Assembly (NCBI GenBank): GCA_041675325.1 | Contig: JBAYUG010000001.1 | Coordinates: 131,721-195,720 of the forward strand | Length of the DNA: 64,000 nt | Reading direction: 5' to 3' | Origin: CAIKZJ01 sp041675325 | GTDB taxonomy: Bacteria > Bacteroidota > Ignavibacteria > Tepidaquicellales > Tepidaquicellaceae | Shown: piece after piece, positions 57,901 to 64,000 of the stretch | Position numbering within the stretch: position 1 is the first letter of the stretch | Layout of the letters: every line of letters begins with the position of its first letter | Notes under the pieces: generated by a model | What the model saw: the letters and a program-made list of their open reading frames with translations, nothing else | The model's database searches: none | What the model was told of the DNA's origin: nothing | Position numbers and translations under genes: made by a program

Positions 57901-58087
57901 TCAAAACGCTGGCATGCTCCGGATACTGCCACCCAGTAAGAATAATATCCGGAAGGGCTGATAGAGCTTGTTTCAGGGGAAGGTCAAAATCCTTGAGGGC
58001 TTCTTCGATATTATAAATACAGTTTAATTCTTTGGCTCTTTCTTTTAAATCATTTAGTATGTTATCAATTGATACTTGTGAACTCAT
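54920..58087 (-). CDS. GAF - PPDK-N (PEP/pyruvate-binding) - nucleotidyltransferase fusion
   Basis: I recognise the domains of this 1055-residue protein but not the whole. A GAF-like region (~10-145: ASVLIHHDDVNYTS, GYIKVFYKS, FMKEERKLLDTISS) is followed by a helical part (~150-320). Then comes an ATP-grasp PEP/pyruvate-binding domain of PPDK/PEP-synthase type (VRSSTLLEDGVGSSFSGKY ~439, GIIVQEVVG, LQCRTQSA). A conserved LMGPGRWGSRGD (~784) and FGTHFFQDL (~828) module comes next. The C-terminus is a Pol-beta-type nucleotidyltransferase (CYVFGSTKN, then GFGSDIDMM, ~957-977). The phospho-His swivelling and PEP-side domains of true PEP synthase are absent. Its ATG overlaps the stop of the 576-aa relative upstream by four bases. 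It may be a ligand-sensing ATP-dependent phosphotransferase coupled to nucleotidylation; this is inference. Confidence 0.8.
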   Translation of the reverse strand: MSSQVSIDNILNDLKERAKELNCIYNIEEALKDFDLPLKQALSALPDIILTGWQYPEHASVLIHHDDVNYTSKGFAESKWFQISDIYIDNKLDGYIKVFYKSEFSDSDEGPFMKEERKLLDTISSKIGQYIFHKNLKILFTAYGNNENGIVESVSEKKWKTIVDLLKETDRNLYILIARKMMNLLYWSGISEAGNLLKENGEQFNEDSDSSMDDNKPLAKLKFREITDEVFRIASEHLSEDEVLSRLEKWIQEEKSSNLLGKLEDQGSSLNEIYDALRRYISNFPQYTKLVSELDKSLRVSLARRFLSDSLSFIAVAKKYISIHDFDEIFKNIIFTANSHGKLGGKTSGLFLASNILKNEVPELYEKIRLPKTYFIASDGVMDFIHYNNLEEVFEQKYKDFEIIRQEYPYIVQLFKNSSFSSDMIKSLSTMLDNFNEVPLVVRSSTLLEDGVGSSFSGKYKSLFIANQGSKLKRMEELTSAIAEVYASIFNTDPIEYRAERGLLDYNEQMGIIVQEVVGRKVGKYYLPAFAGVAFSHNEFRWSPRIKREDGLLRLVPGLGTRAVDRIGDDYPVLVSPGVPGLRVNITTEEILKYSPNKVDAINLESGMFETIDIRDLLKEYGNEYPAADKIFSVYKDGQLKKTFLVDYEEECNNSIATFDTLINSTSFVKDINTILNTLKTCIGYPVDIEFASDGDNFYLLQCRTQSAFGKTTPSPIPKDIPAEQIVFTANKHISNGRIPDVTHIVYVDPDSYDNISELKTLQEVGRAVGKLNKILPKRQFILMGPGRWGSRGDIKLGVNVSYSDINNTSVLIEIAKKKGNYVPDLSFGTHFFQDLVEASIKYIPLYPDEENIIFNENFLKHSSNILKEILPEYEHLNDTIKVIDVKKRCEGKILKILLNADLDEALAYIATPTDTGESYAVPNDVEEKRTDVHWKWRLRMAEKIASEIDPQRFGVVACYVFGSTKNATAGFGSDIDMMVHFRGTEEQRKELEVWFEGWGKCLAETNYLKTGYEMSSLLDLHIITDKDIENKNSYAVKINAVTDSARELKMKTTE

Positions 58088-59814
58088 TTTAAGATAACCC
58101 CCTTTGCAATTCTACCATCAACTTTGATTATTAAAGGTTTTTTAAGTTTAATATGTTTAGTAAAGGTCAGTTCATTTCTGGTTTCGGATTCTGATGTCCA
58201 AGTCCAGTCAATGTTTTCAACCCTATCAGATTTAATAGAGAAATATAGCACCTGAAAACTATTAATGTTATGAAAAAAGTGAGAACCCTGGCTAAGTTCT
58301 ACGTTAAAATTAGGGAGCATAGCTTCAATGATAACCTTAGCATTGGATATCTGCGCCCATTCGACAGGTATTCCCAGCCATTCATCACTACTTCCCCATC
58401 TTCCGAAGCCGACCAAAAGGTACTTGCGGTTTTCTGCTTTCATAATCTTATTAATTGACTCAATCTCCAGTGCTATTTCCTTTGAGTGAGCGATATCAAA
58501 AACTTCGGGTTTTAAATAGATAACATCATCGATATAATCCACTACGCCGTTTCCAAGAACAAAGTTCGTATTGAACAGCGATTCTGTAAACTCACGATCT
58601 TCAATACTGACAGTTTCGTTTGTAACGGTCATAGGTCTGACCTGCAGAAAACCAAATCGTGGAAGGACTTTCCGGTCATCACAAATATTGACTGCAAATT
58701 CAATTTCTACGGCAGCTTCCAAAGCTTCTTCGCTTACTTTTAATAATTTCTTAATAAGAGGATTTAATGAAATGATATTTAAATCGAGTATGGGATTAAA
58801 ATTTATTATACGGGGACCATTGATGCTTATTCCCGGTTTGATTCTATCAGAGCCTGCATCATAGGTAGAACAGACAAGGTCGAGGGTACCATCTTTTTCA
58901 GCCTCGTTAATATCAGTATGTACCATATATTCCTCTTCGTTCACGGGGTCATACAGGTAGGATTTCCCCATATTAACTGCCCAGAAATTTCTTTGAGTAT
59001 TATCCATCAATGCACGTATGGAACCATAGGGTGGAGAAATATTCGGGTAAGCGGGTGAGAACGTCCAAGAAACGCTGCCATCGACGATTGTTTTACCGAG
59101 ACCAAGAGCCAGATTCACAACACCTTCTTCGGGTTTAGACTTACCAGAAGGATAGAAATTATAAGAGCGTGCAACGCCTGATATCATAGGATAGAACTTA
59201 TCTCCATACCTGCTTCCAACAACTTCCTGAATGATAACTGCCATCTTTTCATCTTTTGGTCTTCGATAAACAGAAGCCATATAGTCTTTTGCCTTCTTAA
59301 AAAATGTGGAGGCATACACCAGCTTAACGGCTTCAATCAGTCGCTTGAATCTTGTATCTTCATCGAGTTGATTATTGGAAATCATCTTGGTTGCATAGAT
59401 ACCTGCGAAGGGTTCATCGACAGCATCTTCGAACAGACTGGAAGAACGAACTGCCAGCGGTGTTGACAAATTAGTGACGATAGAGCGCAGGTCACCGACA
59501 AGATTAACGGGAAGTTCTGCTTTTTGGAACTTATGTGCAATATAAGTATCGGAATCGTCTGAGTAAACGACATCATACAGGTTGTTTAGGACCATGAACT
59601 CGTCAAAGAAATCGGTAGCTATTACTACAAGGCGGGGAATACTGACAGTGAAATCAGTGAACTCTTTGATTTCATCACTTTCGAGAAGATGTTTTTTAAT
59701 AAAAGCCAGACCTTTAGCTTTGGCGCCAATAGAGCCGTTACCGATTATGGTAAAGTCATCGGCAGCATCGAAAAACTTTCTCTGATATCTGGAGAAACTA
59801 TGGTAGTTACTCAT
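58084..59814 (-). CDS. Compact PPDK-N (PEP/pyruvate-binding) domain protein
   Basis: A 576-residue relative of the 1055-aa protein without the GAF and nucleotidyltransferase parts. It carries the PPDK ATP-grasp signature AVRSSSLFEDAVDEPFAGIY (~119), VIIQEVVGSRYGDKFYP, FLQVRPMTV near the end of the ATP-grasp, and the same trailing module as its partner: LLVGFGRWGSSDEW (~468) and LSQGSHFFHNI (~508). The catalytic His swivelling domain of PPDK is absent, so it is not a full PEP synthase. The four-base ATGA overlap with the downstream partner implies coupled translation and perhaps a complex. It lies downstream of gdhA, with a terminator between. Confidence 0.82.
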   Translation of the reverse strand: MSNYHSFSRYQRKFFDAADDFTIIGNGSIGAKAKGLAFIKKHLLESDEIKEFTDFTVSIPRLVVIATDFFDEFMVLNNLYDVVYSDDSDTYIAHKFQKAELPVNLVGDLRSIVTNLSTPLAVRSSSLFEDAVDEPFAGIYATKMISNNQLDEDTRFKRLIEAVKLVYASTFFKKAKDYMASVYRRPKDEKMAVIIQEVVGSRYGDKFYPMISGVARSYNFYPSGKSKPEEGVVNLALGLGKTIVDGSVSWTFSPAYPNISPPYGSIRALMDNTQRNFWAVNMGKSYLYDPVNEEEYMVHTDINEAEKDGTLDLVCSTYDAGSDRIKPGISINGPRIINFNPILDLNIISLNPLIKKLLKVSEEALEAAVEIEFAVNICDDRKVLPRFGFLQVRPMTVTNETVSIEDREFTESLFNTNFVLGNGVVDYIDDVIYLKPEVFDIAHSKEIALEIESINKIMKAENRKYLLVGFGRWGSSDEWLGIPVEWAQISNAKVIIEAMLPNFNVELSQGSHFFHNINSFQVLYFSIKSDRVENIDWTWTSESETRNELTFTKHIKLKKPLIIKVDGRIAKGVILK

Positions 59815-59832
59815 ATTAAAGTATTATATACA

Positions 59833-59864
59833 AAAACTCCCGCTGTGAAAAGAGCGGGAGTTTT
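59833..59864 (-). terminator. Terminator after glutamate dehydrogenase
   Basis: A perfect 12-bp stem (AAAACTCCCGCT/AGCGGGAGTTTT) with an 8-base loop and a T tail lies between the dehydrogenase stop and the PPDK-N gene pair. The pair should therefore have its own promoter or depend on read-through. Confidence 0.85.
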
Positions 59865-59880
59865 AAAATTCAGAGACAGA

Positions 59881-61167
59881 TTAAATCCAGCCTCTATCTT
59901 TACAAGCGTGAGCTACTCTATCGATTGCTATTACATATGCAGCGTCTCTCATATAAAGTTTTTTCTTTCTTGAAAGTTCGCTAACAGCAAGGAAAGCGGA
60001 AGTCATCTTGAGGTCGAGCTTACTTAAGACCTCTTCTTTTTCCCAGTAGTAGTTCATATTGCACTGTACCTGTTCAAAGTAGCTGCAAGTTACACCGCCT
60101 GCGTTTGCAAGGAAGTCAGGAATAAGCATAATACCTTTTTGCTTGATAACTGCGTCGGCCTCGGGTGTTGTTGGACCGTTTGCGCCTTCGGTAATAACTT
60201 TAACTTTATTGCTAATCTTTTTAATGGTTTCACCAGTGACCTGATTTTCGAGAGCACAAGGGAGAAGGATATCTACATCCTGTTCAATCCATGCATCACC
60301 AGGAAGCACCTGATAACCAAGACCTTTTGCTTTCTCTTTATCTATGCCGCCGAACTTATCTGTAATTTCAAGAAGAACGCGAAGCTCAATACCTTCTTTT
60401 TTAGCAAAAGTATATGAAATCTGATCTTCCTGATCCCAGCAAGAAACTGCAACAACTTTTCCTCCGAGCTTGGTGTATAAATCGATTGCATACTGAGCAA
60501 CGTTACCAAAGCCCTGAACGCTAGCGGTCGTTGATTTGGGGTCAATCTTCATTTCTTTTAAAGCTTCGCGAAGTGTGAAGATAACGCCGTAACCTGTTGC
60601 TTCTGTTCTGCCGAGCGAGCCGCCCATACCAACGGGTTTACCGGTGATAAGACCCGGATATTTTGCGCCGTTAATAGTTTCGAATTCATCGAGCATCCAT
60701 AACATGTGCTGACCATTTGTCATAACGTCGGGAGCCGGTACGTCTCTGAGCGGACCGATATCTTTTGAAATTTGTCTTACCCAGCCTCTGCAAATCTGTT
60801 CTTGTTCTCTCATACTCAGGTTATGGGGGTCGCAAATAACACCGCCTTTAGAACCGCCAAGGGGAATATCAACAACAGCGCATTTCCAGGTCATCCACAT
60901 AGAGAGGGCTTTAACGGTATCGATAGTTTCCTGCGGGTGGAATCTTATGCCACCTTTACCGGGACCGCGTGCGTCGTTGTGCTGACAGCGGAAGCCCTTA
61001 AAAACTTTAGAAGTACCATCATCCATTTTAATAGGGATAGAGAAATGATACTCTCTCATTGGGTTTCTGAGTAAGTCTCTTGTTGCCTGATCGAGGTTTA
61101 AAATTTCAGCCACGTTATCAAACTGTGACTGAGCCATTGCAAAAGCATTGAAATTTTTGGTTGCCAT
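59881..61167 (-). CDS. gdhA: Glutamate dehydrogenase (Glu/Leu/Phe/Val family)
   Basis: Interconverts glutamate with 2-oxoglutarate and ammonia using NAD(P). The 428 residues match the hexameric GDH class. The catalytic region PLGGSKGGVICDP (~97), RDVPAPDVMTN, GKPVGMGGSLGRTEATGYG and the Rossmann part VQGFGNVAQYAIDLY (~210) are present, with EGANGPTTPEAD near the end. Coenzyme preference cannot be read safely. AAGGA lies a short distance before the ATG. A possible -7 box is at 61231. Glutamate is more likely than leucine or phenylalanine by overall sequence. Confidence 0.93.
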   Translation of the reverse strand: MATKNFNAFAMAQSQFDNVAEILNLDQATRDLLRNPMREYHFSIPIKMDDGTSKVFKGFRCQHNDARGPGKGGIRFHPQETIDTVKALSMWMTWKCAVVDIPLGGSKGGVICDPHNLSMREQEQICRGWVRQISKDIGPLRDVPAPDVMTNGQHMLWMLDEFETINGAKYPGLITGKPVGMGGSLGRTEATGYGVIFTLREALKEMKIDPKSTTASVQGFGNVAQYAIDLYTKLGGKVVAVSCWDQEDQISYTFAKKEGIELRVLLEITDKFGGIDKEKAKGLGYQVLPGDAWIEQDVDILLPCALENQVTGETIKKISNKVKVITEGANGPTTPEADAVIKQKGIMLIPDFLANAGGVTCSYFEQVQCNMNYYWEKEEVLSKLDLKMTSAFLAVSELSRKKKLYMRDAAYVIAIDRVAHACKDRGWI

Positions 61168-61230
61168 TTTGTTAGTCCTTAAAATGTTTATAATGTAGAA
61201 TTTTGATTAAGTAGTTGAATCAGATATATA

Positions 61231-61238
61231 CAAATATA
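61231..61238 (-). promoter_or_regulatory. Candidate -7 promoter box for glutamate dehydrogenase
   Basis: TATATTTG on the minus strand matches the Bacteroidota -7 consensus TAnnTTTG exactly and lies about 64 bases before the ATG. A TTTG upstream is at 25 bases spacing instead of the usual 19-21, so the -33 element is uncertain. Confidence 0.35.
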
Positions 61239-62014
61239 TCAAGATTAAATTGCATTTACAGTACAAAAATTATTAACCTTGTAATTTTTGAAGGGATTTC
61301 TTCAGGTGGAAATGAGCAAAAGAAAGCTGCCGGTTTATACCAAATGGGTACGGTTCAGACCCAAGCAGAAGCCAAATTGAGCGCAAGAAAGAGCCAATTA
61401 ACGTGAAGTTGATGTGGAGTTATAGTGCGTTTGAAGTGGGTGTGGAGTGATAAAAGGATTAAATATAGAATTTATTATATGATATTTAGGGTATTTTTTG
61501 AGGTTTTCGGTTTTTGTTCCTTATAAAAGAGCTGTTTTTAGTTTGTTATTAGTAAAAACATATTATCAATCTTATTAGTTTCAATATACAATAATTTTTT
61601 GTAAATGTCAAGAGAGAATATTAATAAAAGCAAATAATTGAGCGGGGGGTTAAAGTAAAATACAAGATCGCTCACTGATACACCTGATTTATTTACGATT
61701 CTCACTGATATAAAAGATTTTACCGCAAGGGTCGCAAAGAATGCAAAGTTCGTTCTCCACGGCGAATCTTCGACAAAGAGAGCAAAAGATAATTATTATA
61801 ATTATTGAAAAATATAAAATATTCAGTCAATTTAATTTTAATAAAGTTTGTTTTTATTACAAACATTATTTTGGATAGCCGCGGGAATGATATTTTTACA
61901 TTTCTACTAAGTTGCAATATATATAAATTGTGTTTTATTTAATGAATAGAATATCGGTTCGATTATAATGTTCCAATTAGTTCAATACTTCAAAATTACG
62001 GGAGGCATTCAGAG
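61239..62014. other. Gene-free stretch of about 800 bases
   Basis: AT-rich, with no frame that looks coding; a 63-codon plus-strand frame at 61215 has no family resemblance and poor composition. It contains one dispersed-repeat copy (61719-61752) and must hold the promoter of the transporter-like gene at 62015. GGGAGG at 62000-62005 is a strong ribosome-binding site that supports the TTG start there. Confidence 0.5.
61719..61752 (+). repeat. Copy of a CGCAAAG-type dispersed intergenic repeat
   Basis: TTTACCGCAAGGGTCGCAAAG followed by aatgcaaagttcg has the look of the accgcaaaggcgcaaagacgcaaag family seen in intergenic regions of many bacterial genomes. Here it is a single degenerate copy. 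Family membership is from recollection of the pattern. Confidence 0.45.
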
Positions 62015-62668
62015 TTGTTAGATTTACTCATTGGTAGTTTATTATTAAGCGTTACACATGCATTGATTCCGAATCACTGGTTTCCAATTGCTGCGGTCAG
62101 CAAATCAGAAAACTGGACGAAAATGGAGACGATGAAGGTAACGATACTCACAGGATTTTTGCATACGCTAAGCACGGTTATCATCGGAATACTAATCGGG
62201 TTTATAGGATACAAACTTCAGCATGAGGTTGAAGAGGTCGCGATGTATTATGCGCCATTAATATTAATTGGGCTGGGACTGTTTTTTATAATAAAGAATC
62301 TAAGAAACAAATCACACACACACTGCCACATCAATCCAGAACAGATAAAACAAGCATCAAAGAAATCAAAGGCAGCGATTATTATTGCGTTAGGTACAAT
62401 GATGTTTTTTTCGCCGTGCATTGAAATAGAGGCTTATTATTTCACGGCGGGACGCGAGGGGTGGGCCGGTATAATGATGCTTTCGCTAATATATTTATTT
62501 GTAACTGTTGCTGTGATGATAGTTGTTGTGGAGTTAAGCAGAAAGAGTCTGAATAAATTAAACATGAAGTTACATTTTCTTGAACATTACGAAAAACTTA
62601 TCACGGGTATTATATTAATTATACTGGGGGTTGTTTCATTCCTACCTTTTTTAACTCATCTTCATTAA
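62015..62668 (+). CDS. Polytopic membrane protein, metal-transporter-like (UreH/HupE style)
   Basis: A 217-residue inner-membrane protein with about six spans. It starts with TTG, nine bases after a strong GGAGG. Conserved-looking polar motifs sit within helices: SVTHALIPNHWFPIA (~12), GFLHTLSTV (~50) and MMFFSPCIEIEAYYFTAG (~132). A cytoplasmic loop holds the His/Cys cluster SHTHCHINPE (~108). Short in-helix His motifs plus a His-rich loop resemble nickel/cobalt or other metal exporters of the UreH/LysE-like group. The ion is unknown. It is followed five bases later by the 2-hydroxyglutarate oxidase gene and is probably co-transcribed. Confidence 0.7.
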   Translation: MLDLLIGSLLLSVTHALIPNHWFPIAAVSKSENWTKMETMKVTILTGFLHTLSTVIIGILIGFIGYKLQHEVEEVAMYYAPLILIGLGLFFIIKNLRNKSHTHCHINPEQIKQASKKSKAAIIIALGTMMFFSPCIEIEAYYFTAGREGWAGIMMLSLIYLFVTVAVMIVVVELSRKSLNKLNMKLHFLEHYEKLITGIILIILGVVSFLPFLTHLH

Positions 62669-62673
62669 ATAAA

Positions 62674-63864
62674 ATGGATAAAAGTTTCGATGTGATTATT
62701 GTTGGCGGCGGGATAGTGGGCCTGGCGACTGCTTATACTATTCTTAATAATGACAGAGGTGTGAATCTGCTACTGATAGAGAAGGAGTCGGGGGTTTCAA
62801 GACATCAGACAGGAAACAACAGCGGTGTTATTCATTCGGGAATTTATTACAAACCGGGAAGCCTGAAAGCAACAAACTGCATTAAGGGTTACAACATGCT
62901 GCTGGACTTCTGTGATGAAAATGAAGTACCTTACGATATATGCGGAAAAGTGATTGTTGCGACGAATGAATCGGAGATACCCGCGATGATGACGCTTTAC
63001 GAAAGAGGAAACGAGAACGGTTTAGAAGGGCTTAAAATACTGAGCGAGACAGAGCTGAAAGCGCTGGAGCCTTACGTGACGGGGGTTAAGGGGATATTAG
63101 TTCCGCAGACAGGGATTATTGATTACAAAGTTGTTTCAGATAAAATATATGAGAATATTTTAAAACTTGGCGGGAAGGTTGTATTTGAAGAGAGACTCAC
63201 GATGATTAAAGAGCATGATGATTCGGTTGAGATAAGAACGAACAAGAACAATTATACTGCCGACACTTTAATAACTTGCTGCGGATTACAGGCAGATAAG
63301 GCGGCGGCGCTTAACAATAAGGATTTGAGAATTCGGATTATTCCTTTCAGGGGAGAGTATTACAAAATAAAGAAAGAGAAATCATATCTTGTAAAGAATT
63401 TAATTTATCCTGTGCCAGATCCGAACTTTCCATTTCTTGGTGTGCACTATACAAGAAAGATGAACGGAGAGATTGAGGCCGGACCGAACGCTGTGTTTGC
63501 GTTTAAGAGAGAGGGGTATAAAAAGTTTGATATTGATTTTGGCGATTTGATTAACAGTTTATCGTGGAGAGGATTTCAGAAAGTTGCGGGGAAATTTATG
63601 AAGACAGGGTTAATGGAATACTACCGTTCATTTTCAAAGCCTGCGTTTACGAGAGCATTACAAAAACTTACACCTTCGATAATAGAAAGCGATTTGGAAG
63701 AAGGAGGTGCAGGAGTGAGGGCACAGGCATGCGACATAGACGGGAAGCTTGTTGATGACTTTTTGTTTATAGGGAATAAAAGGGTGCTGCATGTTTGCAA
63801 TGCGCCATCGCCAGCGGCGACATCGTGTCTGGCTATTGGAGAGGCGATTGCGGAGAGGGTGTAG
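62674..63864 (+). CDS. lhgO: L-2-hydroxyglutarate oxidase
   Basis: An FAD-dependent oxidase or dehydrogenase that returns L-2-hydroxyglutarate to 2-oxoglutarate; the protein belongs to the DAO fold. The 396 residues show the dinucleotide site VIIVGGGIVGLATAY (~8), RHQTGNNSGVIHSGIYYKPGSLKA (~47, signature of the LhgO group), a CCGLQADKAA stretch and the closing VCNAPSPAATSCLAIGEAIAE. Length and motifs are complete. It acts on the same metabolite node as glutamate dehydrogenase nearby. The lhgO name is preferred over generic DAO because of the HSGIYY block. Confidence 0.92.
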   Translation: MDKSFDVIIVGGGIVGLATAYTILNNDRGVNLLLIEKESGVSRHQTGNNSGVIHSGIYYKPGSLKATNCIKGYNMLLDFCDENEVPYDICGKVIVATNESEIPAMMTLYERGNENGLEGLKILSETELKALEPYVTGVKGILVPQTGIIDYKVVSDKIYENILKLGGKVVFEERLTMIKEHDDSVEIRTNKNNYTADTLITCCGLQADKAAALNNKDLRIRIIPFRGEYYKIKKEKSYLVKNLIYPVPDPNFPFLGVHYTRKMNGEIEAGPNAVFAFKREGYKKFDIDFGDLINSLSWRGFQKVAGKFMKTGLMEYYRSFSKPAFTRALQKLTPSIIESDLEEGGAGVRAQACDIDGKLVDDFLFIGNKRVLHVCNAPSPAATSCLAIGEAIAERV

Positions 63865-63887
63865 GAGAGTTAATTATACAATTAGAG

Positions 63888-64000
63888 AATAGAACGCAGA
63901 TTTACACGGATTAAACGGATTAACGCGGATAGAGAAAAGAAAAGGATTTATTGCCCGCGGGAAAAAGACGGATGGACACGGATAAGGTAGAGATGTAAAG
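63888..64000 (+). repeat. ACGGAT-type dispersed repeat at the window end
   Basis: A 46-base element (63888-63933) with tttacacggattaaacgg and taacgcggatagag is followed by further gacggatggacacggat words up to the window edge. The element aligns without gaps, at roughly 78 percent by my count, with the reverse complement of 17254-17299. It may continue past the window. Confidence 0.65.

Noticed and set aside
61215..61406. 63-codon plus-strand frame in the gap upstream of the transporter-like gene
   Set aside because: No ribosome-binding site, no recognisable motif, mixed low-complexity composition; more likely chance.

Overview
The window looks like a chromosomal segment of an AT-rich Gram-negative bacterium of the FCB (Bacteroidota/Chlorobi) group, most likely Ignavibacteria or a close relative. 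The main evidence is six secreted proteins that end in a type IX secretion (T9SS) sorting domain of the QNYPNPFNP type. An Omp85-family outer-membrane protein also fits. The rest is ordinary heterotroph core metabolism: homogentisate dioxygenase, L-2-hydroxyglutarate oxidase, glutamate dehydrogenase and fructose bisphosphatase. I saw no rRNA, tRNA, CRISPR array, phage gene or transposase gene. The lineage call is inference from protein style only.

Layout. (1) 1-16.5 kb: three large T9SS-exported surface proteins in tandem. The first is cut by the window edge; the other two are modular beta-helix paralogues. Each is followed by the same 3' module: a heptamer repeat array, a near-identical GGCGGAC terminator, and heptamers in the opposite orientation. 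(2) 16.5-17.7 kb: a repeat-dense, gene-free zone with a MITE-like inverted repeat, an 11-bp phased array and a roughly 200-bp direct repeat. (3) 17.7-27.6 kb: a CBS protein with a receiver-like partner, homogentisate dioxygenase, RecG, a polyprenyl-phosphate sugar transferase, a small membrane protein, a T9SS Omp28-like protein and a divergent glutamine synthetase. (4) 27.6-34.9 kb: the ribF-rpsO-pnp group, a peroxiredoxin, two lipoproteins and an Omp85 protein. (5) 35-38 kb: a minus-strand GT4-GT9-methyltransferase-Omp85 operon, probably for surface glycan and outer-membrane biogenesis. (6) 38-46 kb: a T9SS beta-propeller, fbp, radA, a DUF3788/VOC pair and a T9SS M14 carboxypeptidase. (7) 46-54 kb: a tightly packed minus-strand run (GT39-like/TPR, mltG, ABC-2-like membrane protein, ubiX, aat) downstream of typA. 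(8) 54-61 kb: a metallophosphoesterase whose frame runs upstream past its first ATG, a translationally coupled pair of PPDK-N-type (PEP/pyruvate-binding) proteins, one fused to GAF and nucleotidyltransferase domains, and glutamate dehydrogenase. (9) 62-64 kb: a metal-transporter-like membrane protein and L-2-hydroxyglutarate oxidase.

How the parts work together. Glutamate dehydrogenase, the glutamine-synthetase-like enzyme and L-2-hydroxyglutarate oxidase meet at 2-oxoglutarate/glutamate. The glycosyltransferases, phosphoglycosyl transferase, MltG and Omp85 protein point to envelope building. The T9SS cargo is the most plastic part of the window, and the repeat families concentrate there.

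The two best candidates for something undescribed are the coupled PPDK-N pair with its GAF and nucleotidyltransferase fusion (54.9-59.8 kb), and the inverted heptamer arrays that bracket the terminator after each tandem T9SS gene (2.3, 10.7 and 16.5 kb).
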